Of a DNA stretch of 64,000 nucleotides, positions 7,827 to 18,035 are shown piece by piece. This DNA comes from Vibrio chagasii (GTDB lineage Bacteria > Pseudomonadota > Gammaproteobacteria > Enterobacterales > Vibrionaceae). Within the stretch, counting starts at the first letter, position 1; every line of letters starts with the position of its first letter. The stretch is taken from the NCBI RefSeq assembly GCF_024347355.1, contig NZ_AP025465.1, positions 2,728,001-2,792,000 on the forward strand. Reading direction: 5' to 3'. The notes below the pieces were generated by a model that was not told the origin of the DNA, searched no databases, and worked only from the letters and a program-made list of their open reading frames with translations. Made by a program: the position numbers and the translations under genes.

Positions 7827-9917
7827 TTACTTACCAGCTTCTTTGTCTGCTTTAACTTTAGCGATTACTTCGTCTGCCACGTTTGTTGGACATGGAGAGT
7901 ACTGTTGGAATTCCATAGAGAATTGACCACGACCTGAAGTAATAGTACGTAGGTGACCAATGTAACCAAACATTTCTGATAGTGGTACGTCAGCTTTGAT
8001 ACGTACGCCAGTAGCACCAGCTTGTTGATCTTTGATCATACCACGACGACGGTTAAGGTCACCGATTACATCACCAACGTGATCTTCTGGAGTGAATACG
8101 TCAACGTTCATGATTGGCTCAAGAAGTTGTGCACCCGCTTTAGGCATAGATTGACGGAATGCGCCTTTCGCTGCGATTTCAAATGCAATTGCAGATGAGT
8201 CAACTGCGTGGAAGCCACCATCGAATAGTTCTACTTCAACATCTAGAGTTGGGAAGCCAGCAAGAACACCGTTTTCCATCATAGATGCGAAACCTTTCTC
8301 AACTGCAGGCCAGAATTCCTTAGGAACGTTACCGCCAACAACAGTTGAAGAGAAAGTGAAGCCAGAACCAGCTTCGCCTGGTTTGATACGGTAATCGATC
8401 TTACCGAATTGACCAGAACCACCAGATTGCTTCTTGTGCGTGTAGCTATCTTCAATTGCTTGAGTGATAGTTTCACGGTAAGCAACCTGAGGAGCACCAA
8501 CAGTTAAATCAACGCCATATGTACGCTTAAGGATATCTACCTTGATGTCTAGGTGAAGTTCACCCATACCTTTCAGGATAGTTTCGCCAGTTTCTTCGTC
8601 AGTCTCAACTTGGAAAGATGGATCTTCTGCAACCATTTTACCGATCGCGATACCCATTTTCTCAGAACCGCCTTTATCTTTTGGAGATACAGCGATAGAG
8701 ATTACTGGAGTTGGGAAGATCATTGGCTCTAGAGTACATTCATGCTTCTGATCACATAGAGTGTGACCAGTTTGAACGTTCTTCATACCTACAACAGCGA
8801 TGATGTCACCAGCTTGTGCAGATGTAAGTTCGTTACGCTCATCAGCTTGCATCTCAACCATACGGCCGATACGCTCAGTTTTACCTGTAGCAGCGTTAAG
8901 AATTGTATCACCCTTGTTAAGAACACCAGAGTAAATACGGATGAAAGTTAGTGCACCAAAACGGTCATCCATGATCTTGAACGCAAGAGCACGTAGTGGC
9001 TCATCAGCAGAAACTGTCGCAACTTCACCGGTAGGTTCACCAGTCTCTTTATCAGTTAGAGGCTGAGGATCAACTTCTGTTGGAGCTGGTAGGTAATCAA
9101 CTACAGCGTCAAGAACGATTTGAACACCCTTGTTCTTGAATGCAGAACCACAGAATGTTGGGAAGAACGCTAGATCGCGAGTACCTTTACGGATACAACG
9201 CTTAATGTCTTCAATAGAAGGCTCTTCACCTTCCATGTAAGCTTCCATAAGGTCATCGTCTTGCTCTACAGCAGTTTCGATTAGCTCTTCACGGTATTGC
9301 TCAACGTCATCAACCATGTCCGCTGGAACATCTTTGATTTCGTAGTTTTCAGGAAGACCAGTGTCATCCCAAACGTATGCTTTACGGCTTAGTAGGTCTA
9401 CAACACCAACGAACTCGTCTTCACGACCGATTGGTAGAACCATTACTAGTGGAGTAGCGCCTAGAACGTTCTTAACTTGGTCAACAACGCGGTAGAAGTC
9501 AGCACCCATACGGTCTAGTTTGTTAACGAAGATCAGACGAGATACTTCTGATTCGTTAGCGTAGCGCCAGTTAGTTTCTGATTGAGGTTCAACACCACCA
9601 GAACCACAGAATACACCGATACCGCCATCAAGCACTTTAAGAGAACGGTATACTTCAACTGTGAAGTCAACGTGTCCAGGAGTATCGATAACGTTTAGAC
9701 GGTGACCATTCCAGAAACAGCTTACAGCTGCTGATTGGATAGTAATACCGCGCTCAGCTTCCTGTTCCATGAAGTCAGTCGTTGATTCGCCATCATGTAC
9801 TTCACCGGTCTTGTGGATTTGACCAGTTAGCTTAAGGATACGCTCAGTGGTAGTTGTTTTACCCGCATCAACGTGCGCGAAAATACCAATGTTTCTGTAT
9901 TTCGATAAATCTGCCAT
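7827..9917 (-). CDS. fusA2: Elongation factor G, second (stand-alone) copy
   Basis: 696 residues, full length for EF-G. The GTPase motifs are AHVDAGKTT (near residue 14), DTPGHVDF and NKLDRMGAD. Domains II-V follow, with the domain IV block [15 protein letters not shown] drives translocation on the ribosome and, with RRF, ribosome recycling. It is not in a str operon here: no rpsL, rpsG or tuf is near, and it has its own terminator and neighbours VF530 and radA. That matches the second fusA copy of vibrios, VC2342 in V. cholerae as I recall it. Whether it is specialised for translocation or recycling cannot be read from sequence alone. Confidence 0.92.
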   Translation of the reverse strand: MADLSKYRNIGIFAHVDAGKTTTTERILKLTGQIHKTGEVHDGESTTDFMEQEAERGITIQSAAVSCFWNGHRLNVIDTPGHVDFTVEVYRSLKVLDGGIGVFCGSGGVEPQSETNWRYANESEVSRLIFVNKLDRMGADFYRVVDQVKNVLGATPLVMVLPIGREDEFVGVVDLLSRKAYVWDDTGLPENYEIKDVPADMVDDVEQYREELIETAVEQDDDLMEAYMEGEEPSIEDIKRCIRKGTRDLAFFPTFCGSAFKNKGVQIVLDAVVDYLPAPTEVDPQPLTDKETGEPTGEVATVSADEPLRALAFKIMDDRFGALTFIRIYSGVLNKGDTILNAATGKTERIGRMVEMQADERNELTSAQAGDIIAVVGMKNVQTGHTLCDQKHECTLEPMIFPTPVISIAVSPKDKGGSEKMGIAIGKMVAEDPSFQVETDEETGETILKGMGELHLDIKVDILKRTYGVDLTVGAPQVAYRETITQAIEDSYTHKKQSGGSGQFGKIDYRIKPGEAGSGFTFSSTVVGGNVPKEFWPAVEKGFASMMENGVLAGFPTLDVEVELFDGGFHAVDSSAIAFEIAAKGAFRQSMPKAGAQLLEPIMNVDVFTPEDHVGDVIGDLNRRRGMIKDQQAGATGVRIKADVPLSEMFGYIGHLRTITSGRGQFSMEFQQYSPCPTNVADEVIAKVKADKEAGK

Positions 9918-10003
9918 TGTCTTACTCTGTTAATAGGATATAAAATGCGCGCAGAGTATATCACAATCTGTGAAGACTGATAGCTTTGCATGCATTTGGG
10001 ACT

Positions 10004-10041
10004 AAAAAACTTTGCCTTTTCCTAACATGTAGAAAAAGGCA
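10004..10041 (-). terminator. Intrinsic terminator downstream of radA
   Basis: TGCCTTTT (10013-10020) pairs with AAAAGGCA (10034-10041). On the minus strand the stem is followed by AAAG and then six T (the A-run at 10004-10009). A further 7-bp hairpin (10051-10069) without a T-run sits between it and radA. Confidence 0.65.
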
Positions 10042-10151
10042 CGCTGTAGAAACAATCTAAATGATTGTTAATTATAGTGCTAACCTCAAGCCCAATCGGC
10101 GTTCAAGTTAGACTGAATTGCTGCTGTATAGATTAGCTGAAGTGAGTTCAA

Positions 10152-11531
10152 TTACAACTCATCAAAAGCATTAATTGCCTCTGATAGTTTTTTCACTCCG
10201 TGGATTTGCATTCCTGGGATACCACCTTTCGGCATATTAGCTGCAGGAACAATTGCTTTCTTAAAGCCGTGTTTAAATGCTTCATTCAAGCGTTCTTGCC
10301 CACTAGGTACAGGACGAATCTCACCCGCTAGGCCTACTTCACCAAAAACCACCACATCTTTAGGTAATGCACGGTCTCTGAAACTAGAAAGTAATGCCAT
10401 GACTAATGCAAGGTCAGCACTAGTTTCGGTTACTTTAACACCACCGACGACATTCACAAACACATCTTGGTCAGCCATTTGTAAACCGCCGTGTTTATGC
10501 AGCACCGCGAGTAACAAAGAAAGACGGTTCTGCTCAAGACCAACCGCGACACGACGAGGGTTCGCCAACTGGGAATAATCCACAAGCGCTTGGATCTCAA
10601 CAAGCAATGGGCGGGTCCCTTCCCATACCACCATCACTGAACTGCCTGATGTCTCTTCTTCACCACGAGACAAGAATATAGCCGATGGGTTGCTGACTTC
10701 TTTTAGCCCTTGACCAGTCATCGCAAACACACCCAGCTCATTCACTGCACCAAAACGGTTTTTGTGGCTGCGCAGCGTTCTGAAACGGCTGTCTGTTCCG
10801 CCATCTAACAACACTGAACAGTCAATAATATGCTCAAGCACTTTAGGGCCCGCCAGCGTACCATCTTTAGTTACGTGTCCAACGAGAAAGATTGCTACAT
10901 TATTCTGCTTAGCAAAACGAGTCAGTGCAGTGGCTGACTCACGAACCTGAGCTACACTTCCTGGTGAAGATTGAACATCAGCGACATGCATTACTTGGAT
11001 CGAGTCGATAACCATGATCTTAGGTTGTTCTTTCTCGGCAACCTGACAAATCTTATCCACGTTCGTTTCTGAGAGCATCTTTAGATGCTCTTTTGGCAAT
11101 CCAAGTCGAGACGCACGCATCGCGACCTGCTGCAAAGATTCCTCACCCGTGACATAAAGGGTCGGAAGTTGCGAAGAGAGCAAACACATAGTTTGTAACA
11201 ATAGTGTCGATTTACCTGCACCCGGGTTACCACCAATCAGGATCGCAGCGCCAGGTACGACACCGCCACCAAGCACGCGGTCGAGCTCTTTAAAGCCACT
11301 ACTAAAACGTGGCACTTCCTGCAGGTCGATTTCTGACAGTGTTTGAACCGAAGACTCTGTTGCGCCACCAGCATAACCACTCAATCGTTCATTGCGCGCT
11401 ACCTGAGGTGAAGCGGCTAACCTAACTTCTGTAATTGTGTTCCAAGCACCACACGCATTGCACTGTCCTTGCCAACGTGGGAAGTCAGCCCCACAGTCAT
11501 TACACACATAAGCTCGCTTTGCCTTAGCCAT
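10152..11531 (-). CDS. radA: DNA repair/recombination ATPase RadA (Sms)
   Basis: 459 residues. An N-terminal four-cysteine zinc finger (CNDCG and CNACG, residues 10-27) is followed by a RecA-like ATPase core with Walker A GGNPGAGKST near residue 97. The RadA-specific KNRFG motif and a C-terminal Lon-protease-like domain complete the plan. RadA is a hexameric helicase that drives branch migration of recombination intermediates. The gene is alone on its strand, divergent from plzC. In E. coli serB precedes radA; here plzC lies between the two. Confidence 0.96.
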   Translation of the reverse strand: MAKAKRAYVCNDCGADFPRWQGQCNACGAWNTITEVRLAASPQVARNERLSGYAGGATESSVQTLSEIDLQEVPRFSSGFKELDRVLGGGVVPGAAILIGGNPGAGKSTLLLQTMCLLSSQLPTLYVTGEESLQQVAMRASRLGLPKEHLKMLSETNVDKICQVAEKEQPKIMVIDSIQVMHVADVQSSPGSVAQVRESATALTRFAKQNNVAIFLVGHVTKDGTLAGPKVLEHIIDCSVLLDGGTDSRFRTLRSHKNRFGAVNELGVFAMTGQGLKEVSNPSAIFLSRGEEETSGSSVMVVWEGTRPLLVEIQALVDYSQLANPRRVAVGLEQNRLSLLLAVLHKHGGLQMADQDVFVNVVGGVKVTETSADLALVMALLSSFRDRALPKDVVVFGEVGLAGEIRPVPSGQERLNEAFKHGFKKAIVPAANMPKGGIPGMQIHGVKKLSEAINAFDEL

Positions 11532-11692
11532 AAAACCTCAATAATTTACCCAGTTACACAATGATGTTGTCAATTTGTGACTTATTTGACCGTACGGGTG
11601 CAAATAAACGTTGCAGTCATACCACTTATATTTAAAGATCGATTTAAACTAGTCGATAACATAAATGTACCGTCCATTCTAACAAGAAAAGT

Positions 11693-14041
11693 ATGCAGCA
11701 ATCTGAAATTCTATCTGTAGCAGAGCGTCTTATCCCGGCTTATCACGCCGAAGATTTCGAGTTCCTTCTTTCTCAAATGACAGAAGGTGAATCGCCGTCT
11801 CTGAAACTACTCGTTAAAATGGAACTGAATCGTATCATGGCTCCGTGTACAAAGAGCATTGATTTACGCGGACGCATCGATAATGAGTGTCGTCAATTCA
11901 CACTCGATGGCCGAAAACACTGGCTCGACGACATCGCTTTAAATGCCTATCAACGTGGTACAAAAAAATTCAAAGGCTACACCGAAGGGGCTTGGGAGCT
12001 AGTTATGGCGCCAAGAATTCAGCCTCTGCGTAGTGTGGTTAATAGTGCCTCTCAAAATACCCAAGAGATCACCAGTGCCAACAGCCCTTATGAAGCTGAA
12101 GCCATTAACCTAGGTTATGACTTAAAGCGTCAAGAGAACCGACTCAAGATAAGCTCACAAGTTGAGGTCACCACTTCAAAAGGACAAAGCCTACACGGTG
12201 TCACGGTCGATATCTCTCCTTCAGGTGCAAAATTCAAAGTACCAAGCGTCTTTCGCTATAATCTAGGTGAAATCATCAGCGTTAAGTTTACCGAGCTAGT
12301 TGAGAAGTCACTCGAAACCGATGTAAACCAAGCAGTAGAATTTCGTGTGCTTGGGATTGATGAGTCCTATGAAAATGACGCGGTTAAATTCCTAAGAACC
12401 ATCAAGGTAAGCGACAACAATATTGTGGCGCGTTTACTTGATGAGTCTTTAAATAGCACAAGCAAGAAAACCAGCCACGAAAATCAAGATAGAGTTATTC
12501 GAACCCGCACTCGAGGTATCGAGCACACCTATCTAAAACACACTTGTAACCTTCCGCTGTTCTTTAGTGGCAGTGAACTCAAGCTTGCACTGCTTACGGA
12601 TAACAACCATCCGCTATGGCAATACTGGCACGACGAGCGAAACCAACAGGCACTAGGAACTCTGTTCAACGAACAGCGCATGAACTTACTGGCGAAGCCC
12701 GGTGTGAAAGGCACCAGCAACGTCATCTATTCATTTACTCATGAACATCAAAATAAGACGCTGTTCTATTCGATGATGTTACCTGAAGCGACTCGTGAAC
12801 AAAGACAACTGTTCTGGCACATTGGTGGTAAGCGTAAAAGCTGGAAGGCGTTCAAATTATCTGTATTCGAATTATCAGAAACGGAGCGACAAGCTTTAGC
12901 CAAACATTCAGACACGCTAGCGCAAAGCTCAGCACAACTGACGCATTGCGGTATATTGCAAGAGATTGGCGATCACGAGAGTGCTGCGGATTACTTATTG
13001 AGTGAAAAGCCACGCATTCCAAGCAGTGAACTGAACCGCTTCCGTCACCCACGAACTGTGGTTGGGAACATTCAAAGCATCTATTTTGACTCTCAGACCC
13101 GTCGTAAAGAACCGAGATACCAGTTTAAGTCACCGTTGCAACTTACCTCACAAGATGGCGCAGCGGCAAACGGCCACACCTTAGATATCTCGAAACGTGG
13201 GTTGAGCATTACTCTTGAACAGCCAATGGTCCTCAAGATCAATGATCCGGTGATCGTGACCTTTAATGAGCTACAGCTTTACGATAAGAATCTGCCATTA
13301 AGCACAGTACCTTATCACGTGATTCGTGTGAGCCCCAATGGCCGAAATGTCCAATTAGTAATTGCTGAGAACGCTAAGACAATGCGTACTATCGCGTTCC
13401 TGAATGGGCTTATCGATCAAAACCAAAGCAAGCTGATTAAGAAGAGAGAAATACTGCCAACGAACTCCTTACTTGAGTCGCTGCACAATATTTTGTTAAG
13501 CAAGATGGTCAGTAGCCCTATCTTTATTGATAAACCAAGTTCAACACTGCGTTGTAAGATCATTGGTGTGAATTTCCCACTCAATAAACACCTGACTTTA
13601 TTGGCGAAACTTGGACACAACCAAAAGTTCTCACTGGAGCCTATATTTAAAGGCCACACCAATTCGCTGCTGGCTGAGCCCCTAAAGAGAATCGAGGGTG
13701 CAGAGCCTAAACACCACGACGTCTATATCGCTGCGGTGAAGCTCGGCGACAAGATCCAATCAGTACATACTAAGTTGGTGAAAGACTTTGCCTCGGCAAA
13801 AGAAAGAATCTTATTCATTAAGAAAGCGCAGCACTTAGGTGATGTGTATGTACTTCGCGTTACGACCGCGCCAATCTTCAATCCATTGACCACCTTATTC
13901 CAATCGGATTTAGAAGAGCTTGCTCGTATCAGCATGCACCAAGCGAAGAAGCTAGAAAACGAGATCACCGCGTTTATCGGTTATGGTGAGATAGAAGATA
14001 TTACCGATGAAGTGTTGATCCGATTGGAGCTAACGCGTTAG
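11693..14041 (+). CDS. plzC: Double-PilZ c-di-GMP effector, PlzC-type
   Basis: 782 residues, mostly without known domains apart from two PilZ modules. The first has the c-di-GMP signature R146-QEN-R150 followed by DISPSGAKF. The second has R471-KEP-R475 followed by DISKRGLSI. Both keep the RxxxR and (D/N)xSxxG elements needed to bind c-di-GMP. It lies between radA and serB, as does VC2344 (PlzC), one of the five V. cholerae PilZ proteins. No signal peptide or membrane helix is obvious, so it is probably cytoplasmic. It likely links c-di-GMP level to motility or surface behaviour; the output is unknown. Confidence 0.88.
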   Translation: MQQSEILSVAERLIPAYHAEDFEFLLSQMTEGESPSLKLLVKMELNRIMAPCTKSIDLRGRIDNECRQFTLDGRKHWLDDIALNAYQRGTKKFKGYTEGAWELVMAPRIQPLRSVVNSASQNTQEITSANSPYEAEAINLGYDLKRQENRLKISSQVEVTTSKGQSLHGVTVDISPSGAKFKVPSVFRYNLGEIISVKFTELVEKSLETDVNQAVEFRVLGIDESYENDAVKFLRTIKVSDNNIVARLLDESLNSTSKKTSHENQDRVIRTRTRGIEHTYLKHTCNLPLFFSGSELKLALLTDNNHPLWQYWHDERNQQALGTLFNEQRMNLLAKPGVKGTSNVIYSFTHEHQNKTLFYSMMLPEATREQRQLFWHIGGKRKSWKAFKLSVFELSETERQALAKHSDTLAQSSAQLTHCGILQEIGDHESAADYLLSEKPRIPSSELNRFRHPRTVVGNIQSIYFDSQTRRKEPRYQFKSPLQLTSQDGAAANGHTLDISKRGLSITLEQPMVLKINDPVIVTFNELQLYDKNLPLSTVPYHVIRVSPNGRNVQLVIAENAKTMRTIAFLNGLIDQNQSKLIKKREILPTNSLLESLHNILLSKMVSSPIFIDKPSSTLRCKIIGVNFPLNKHLTLLAKLGHNQKFSLEPIFKGHTNSLLAEPLKRIEGAEPKHHDVYIAAVKLGDKIQSVHTKLVKDFASAKERILFIKKAQHLGDVYVLRVTTAPIFNPLTTLFQSDLEELARISMHQAKKLENEITAFIGYGEIEDITDEVLIRLELTR

Positions 14042-14079
14042 TCATAATACCCCATCATCTCCAGGTACAATAAAAAAGA

Positions 14080-14103
14080 AAAGCAGGCTCAGAGCCTGCT
14101 TTT
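14080..14103. terminator. Bidirectional terminator between plzC and serB
   Basis: AAAGCAGGCTC (14080-14090) pairs perfectly with GAGCCTGCTTT (14093-14103). An A-run precedes it and a short T-run follows, serving the two convergent genes. Confidence 0.85.
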
Positions 14104-14151
14104 GTGTCTTTGTAATATCACACGATTAAATAATCATGCTGTTGTGAACCT

Positions 14152-15132
14152 TTACGGTTTCGCCTGCCAGCTGATTTTTTGTTGCTTAGCCAACGCGCCA
14201 GACAGGATACACAATACCCCACCTAAGCCAGCATAACGCACAGCAGTTTGAGCTTGTTGCTCGACTTTTGGTTTTGCATGGAAGGCAATACCTAAACCAG
14301 CAGCGCCCATCATCACCAAGTCATTCGCGCCATCACCAACAGCAACCGTGTTATGTAGCTCCAACTCATACTCTTCAGCCAGTTCGACTAAGATATCGGC
14401 TTTGGTTTGCGCCGAAACTACATCACCCAACACTTCCCCTGTCAATTTACCCTTAACGATTTCTAAAGTATTCGACTGGGCATGATCTAGGTCTAGCGTG
14501 TCTTTTAAGTAATCAGAGAAGTAAGTAAAGCCACCCGATGCGATAGCGGTTTTCCAACCCAGTTTGTTAAGCGTATTCACCAGTCCAACTAAGTCAGGCA
14601 TAAAAGGCAGTGATTGGCGCACTTGCTCTAGAATCGACTCATCCGCACCTTTCAGAGCTCCAACTCGTTGACGCAGGCTTTGTTCGAAATCTAACTCTCC
14701 TTGCATAGCACGCTCTGTAATTTCAGAGACCAACTCTCCTACTCCAGCGAGCTTGGCTATTTCATCGATACACTCGATCTGAATCGCAGTGGAATCCATA
14801 TCCATCACGATCAAACCCGGCTTAGATAAGTCTGGAACTTCGCTAAGGCAAGCATAATCAAGCTTCAAAGCCTGTAGGATTTCTTCATGTGCTGGCGTTA
14901 GGTTGCCAGACATTAATGCCACTTCGTAATGGCCAACTTTCCACGTATCTAAAACGGTGTTGTAAATGCCAGTGAAAAAGTCGATGTCATCGAAAGATTG
15001 CGGTGATAGGTACTCGCCAAATACAATCCAGTTAGCTTTGGCTTTCGCGAGTTGAGAAGCGAAACGAGTCTCGGGGAGTCGAGTTAATAATGTAGTATGC
15101 CTTTTTATCGGCAGATATTTCTGAGCGTCCAT
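14152..15132 (-). CDS. serB: Phosphoserine phosphatase SerB
   Basis: 326 residues. The HAD-family nucleophile motif VMDMDSTAIQIECIDEIA, the serine motif IASGGFTYF and the acidic motif GDGANDLVMMGAAG are all present after a regulatory N-terminal part. SerB removes phosphate from O-phosphoserine in the last step of serine synthesis. The gene is divergent from ytjB, the same arrangement as in E. coli, and convergent with plzC. Confidence 0.96.
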   Translation of the reverse strand: MDAQKYLPIKRHTTLLTRLPETRFASQLAKAKANWIVFGEYLSPQSFDDIDFFTGIYNTVLDTWKVGHYEVALMSGNLTPAHEEILQALKLDYACLSEVPDLSKPGLIVMDMDSTAIQIECIDEIAKLAGVGELVSEITERAMQGELDFEQSLRQRVGALKGADESILEQVRQSLPFMPDLVGLVNTLNKLGWKTAIASGGFTYFSDYLKDTLDLDHAQSNTLEIVKGKLTGEVLGDVVSAQTKADILVELAEEYELELHNTVAVGDGANDLVMMGAAGLGIAFHAKPKVEQQAQTAVRYAGLGGVLCILSGALAKQQKISWQAKP

Positions 15133-15241
15133 GTGTATGATTCCTAATTAACTATGCTAAACGTTAACCTATTGCAATTTGAAAACGCAAGTCTCAATAT
15201 GTCTTAATCATAACATTTGTTTATTTCAGGCCCCGTGAAAC

Positions 15242-15853
15242 ATGAATGAATCATTGTTCTCAATACGTAACGCTTTGCGAATGTTAGCCCTCATTTTGTT
15301 GGCTACTATGTTCGTCGTTACGATTAAAAATACGGTCGTGATCAGTAAGGGTAACGAGAAGATCCAAGCGAAACAGCTCGAGACACTTACCAAGCTGCTT
15401 ATCTCTCAAGCTTCCCTTTCAGCCAGCAAAATGATCGCACAACAAGACCAAGAGCGACTGCTTGACCTGACCAATCAGCTATCTCAAGATCGACTGGTGT
15501 TCGATACCACCATCTATGATGCAGAAGGCATTCGACTGGCTTCGAGCGAAAAGGCGCTGTCAGTACGTGAGGTACTCGGCTTAGATACACCACTTTCAAC
15601 CGCGAGTATCGGTAGGCAACAACTCGTTGAGCCCATTTACTCGAAAGAAAACAACATCATCGGTTTTATCCGCGTCACCTTTGAGACAGGTAAAATGACA
15701 GCGATATCGGATCACCACTACCGCAAAAGTGATCGCTACATGATTGGTATGGTATTAATGGGCTTCGTCAGTGGTGTGCTGTTTATTATGTTGATTCGTA
15801 GAAGACCAACCAAGTCAGGCGAGAACTTACTTCTGAAGAACGTAAATTCATAA
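15242..15853 (+). CDS. ytjB: AhpA/YtjB (SMP) family inner-membrane protein
   Basis: 203 residues with an N-terminal membrane helix (about 12-32) and a second one near residues 160-178. An extracytoplasmic domain of about 120 residues lies between them. This layout and the position divergent from serB identify the SMP_2/AhpA family. It was once called a hemolysin regulator in vibrios and is ytjB/smp in E. coli. Molecular function is not established. A terminator follows within 25 bp. Confidence 0.85.
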   Translation: MNESLFSIRNALRMLALILLATMFVVTIKNTVVISKGNEKIQAKQLETLTKLLISQASLSASKMIAQQDQERLLDLTNQLSQDRLVFDTTIYDAEGIRLASSEKALSVREVLGLDTPLSTASIGRQQLVEPIYSKENNIIGFIRVTFETGKMTAISDHHYRKSDRYMIGMVLMGFVSGVLFIMLIRRRPTKSGENLLLKNVNS

Positions 15854-15876
15854 ATAGCGCAATTACGTTATCCAAT

Positions 15877-15913
15877 AAAAAGCCCCGACGCTCAGGCAGC
15901 AACGGGGCTTTTT
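15877..15913. terminator. Bidirectional terminator between ytjB and deoD
   Basis: AAAAAGCCCCG (15877-15887) pairs with CGGGGCTTTTT (15903-15913) around a 15-base loop, and it serves both convergent units. Confidence 0.88.
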
Positions 15914-15950
15914 GTTATCTGTTACTTTATCAAGCTACAGTGAAGAACAA

Positions 15951-16670
15951 TTACTCTTGGTCACCAAGAAGTACAGAGTCTAACGCAATAACCATCATGT
16001 CGTTGAAGGTTGTTTGACGCTCATCTGATGTGGTTTGCTCACCTGTTTTGATGTGATCAGACACGGTACAGATAGTCAGAGCTTTTGCGCCATATTCAGC
16101 ACACACACCATAGATGCCAGCCGCTTCCATCTCTACACCAACAATGCCGTATTTATCCATCACTTCAAACATTTCAGGATCTGGCGTGTAGAAAAGCTCA
16201 GCAGAGAACAAGTTACCGACTTTTACATCAACACCGCGTGCTTTAGCCGCGTCTTCTGCCGCACGAACCATTTTGTAGTCAGCAATAGCGGCAAAGTCAT
16301 GACCTTTGAAGCGAATACGGTTCACTTTAGAGTCGGTACATGCCCCCATGCCAATCACGACATCGCGCACTTTGATATCTTCGCTCACTGCACCACAGCT
16401 GCCGACACGAATGATCTTTTTCACACCAAAGTCTTTAATAAGCTCAGTCGCGTAAATCGAACAAGATGGAATACCCATACCGTGCCCCATTACCGATACC
16501 TTACGACCTTTATAAGTACCTGTGTAACCAAACATATTGCGCACGTCACACACCTGAACCACCTCTTCTAAGAAGGTTTCAGCGATGTATTTAGCACGTA
16601 GCGGATCGCCAGGCATTAAAACAACATCAGCGAACGCACCCATTTCAGCATTAATATGTGGAGTAGCCAT
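15951..16670 (-). CDS. deoD: Purine nucleoside phosphorylase DeoD
   Basis: 239 residues when begun at [14 protein letters not shown], as in E. coli DeoD. I prefer this start (16670) over an in-frame codon 21 bases upstream because AAGGAT lies 8-9 bases before it. It has the family motifs [22 protein letters not shown] and the late block [28 protein letters not shown] (in part). The enzyme phosphorolyses purine (deoxy)nucleosides to the base and (deoxy)ribose-1-phosphate. It is last in the deoCABD operon and is preceded by a hairpin with a T-run that may lower its expression relative to deoCAB. Confidence 0.96.
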   Translation of the reverse strand: MATPHINAEMGAFADVVLMPGDPLRAKYIAETFLEEVVQVCDVRNMFGYTGTYKGRKVSVMGHGMGIPSCSIYATELIKDFGVKKIIRVGSCGAVSEDIKVRDVVIGMGACTDSKVNRIRFKGHDFAAIADYKMVRAAEDAAKARGVDVKVGNLFSAELFYTPDPEMFEVMDKYGIVGVEMEAAGIYGVCAEYGAKALTICTVSDHIKTGEQTTSDERQTTFNDMMVIALDSVLLGDQE

Positions 16671-16701
16671 TGAAAATATCCTTAATATCAAAACAAAAAA
16701 G

Positions 16702-16725
16702 AAAAGAGAGGTCTCCCTCTCTTTT
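16702..16725 (-). terminator. Terminator-like hairpin inside the deo operon, between deoB and deoD
   Basis: AAAAGAGAGG (16702-16711) pairs perfectly with CCTCTCTTTT (16716-16725) around TCTC. On the minus strand the stem is followed by CTTTTTTGTTTT, so it has all features of an intrinsic terminator or attenuator. It lies in the 67-bp gap before deoD. Confidence 0.75.
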
Positions 16726-16737
16726 ATTCATTACCAA

Positions 16738-17958
16738 TTATAAAAAGCTTTCACCGTATTCCATTGGCGAAGTACCAAAGTAAGACGCCAAGCTTTGGCC
16801 GATATCAGCAAACGTATCGCGGCGGCCTAAAGAACCAGCTGGAACATTTTTACCGTAAACAATCACAGGGATATGCTCACGAGTATGGTCTGTACCTGGC
16901 CATGTTGGATCACAACCGTGGTCAGCAGTAAGGATAAGTACATCATCCTCTTTCATCATATCGATGATTTCATTGATACGACCATCGAAGTACTCAAGTG
17001 CAGCAGCGTAGCCCGCAACATCACGGCGGTGACCGTAAGCTGAGTCAAAATCAACGAAGTTAGTGAAGACGATGGTGTTATCACCTGCTTCATTGATCGC
17101 TTCTTTGGTTGCTTCAAATAGCGCAGGGATACCCGTTGCCTTTGTTTTCTGAGTAATACCGCAACCCGCGTAAATATCAGAGATCTTACCGATTGAGTGA
17201 ACGTTACCGCCCTTCTCATCAACAAGCTTCTGAAGAATCGTTGCTGCCGGTGGCTCAACAGAAAGGTCACGACGGTTACCAGTGCGCTCAAATTGACCTT
17301 TACCTGGGCCAATAAACGGACGCGCGATAACACGACCAATGTTGTACTCTTCTAGCTCTTCACGAGCAATCTGACAAAGGTCTAATAGGTTTTGCAGACC
17401 GAATGTCTCTTCATGACACGCGATTTGGAATACTGAGTCCGCAGAAGTGTAGAAGATTGGTAGGCCAGTCTTCATGTGCTCTTCACCTAGGTTATCTAGA
17501 ATCTCAGTACCAGATGAGTGGCAGTTACCTAGGAAACCAGACAAACCTGCACGCTCAAGAATGCGATCAGTTAGCTCTTTAGGAAAGCTGTTCTCTTTGT
17601 CGGTGAAGTAGCCCCAGTCAAACAGTACCGGTACACCTGCGATTTCCCAGTGACCTGATGGCGTGTCTTTACCAGAAGACAGCTCAGCAGCGTGACCGTA
17701 AGCACCAATGATTTCTGCGTCTGCATCCATACCCGGAGCAAAACGACCTGTAGACTCTTTGTGAGCCATCGCTAAACCTAGTTTAGACAGGTTTGGTAGC
17801 GTCAGAGGACCTTGACGATCGGCATTGTCAGCAAGACCTTTATCACAATGGTCTGCGATGTGACCCATAGTGTCTGAACCTACATCACCGAATTTGTCTG
17901 CATCCGCTGTCTCACCGATACCGAATGAATCTAAAACTAAAATAAATGCTCTTTTCAT
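16738..17958 (-). CDS. deoB: Phosphopentomutase DeoB
   Basis: 406 residues from the ATG at 17958, starting [14 protein letters not shown] as in E. coli. GGTGAAG stands just upstream; a further-upstream TTG is unlikely to be used. Metal-binding motifs of the alkaline-phosphatase superfamily are visible ([39 protein letters not shown]). It interconverts (deoxy)ribose-1-phosphate and 5-phosphate, feeding DeoC. It is third in deoCABD. Confidence 0.96.
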   Translation of the reverse strand: MKRAFILVLDSFGIGETADADKFGDVGSDTMGHIADHCDKGLADNADRQGPLTLPNLSKLGLAMAHKESTGRFAPGMDADAEIIGAYGHAAELSSGKDTPSGHWEIAGVPVLFDWGYFTDKENSFPKELTDRILERAGLSGFLGNCHSSGTEILDNLGEEHMKTGLPIFYTSADSVFQIACHEETFGLQNLLDLCQIAREELEEYNIGRVIARPFIGPGKGQFERTGNRRDLSVEPPAATILQKLVDEKGGNVHSIGKISDIYAGCGITQKTKATGIPALFEATKEAINEAGDNTIVFTNFVDFDSAYGHRRDVAGYAAALEYFDGRINEIIDMMKEDDVLILTADHGCDPTWPGTDHTREHIPVIVYGKNVPAGSLGRRDTFADIGQSLASYFGTSPMEYGESFL

Positions 17959-18000
17959 TTTCTTCACCAACTTATTGCTCTTTGCACCAGCGCTTTTGAT

Positions 18001-18027
18001 TATCGGTATACGCGAGGTATACCGATA
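18001..18027. other. Perfect 11-bp intercistronic hairpin, deoA–deoB
   Basis: TATCGGTATAC (18001-18011) pairs perfectly with GTATACCGATA (18017-18027) around a 5-base loop. There is no T-run in either direction, so it is not a terminator. It is more likely an mRNA processing or stability element, or an operator. Confidence 0.7.
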
Positions 18028-18035
18028 GCGGTTAT

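Noticed and set aside
16035..16571. 178-codon frame opposite deoD
   Set aside because: A long shadow frame in the antisense of a highly conserved gene; the composition mirrors deoD codons.
17959..17970. TTG start for deoB four codons upstream
   Set aside because: The ATG at 17958 gives the conserved family start and has the GGTGAAG ribosome site just before it.
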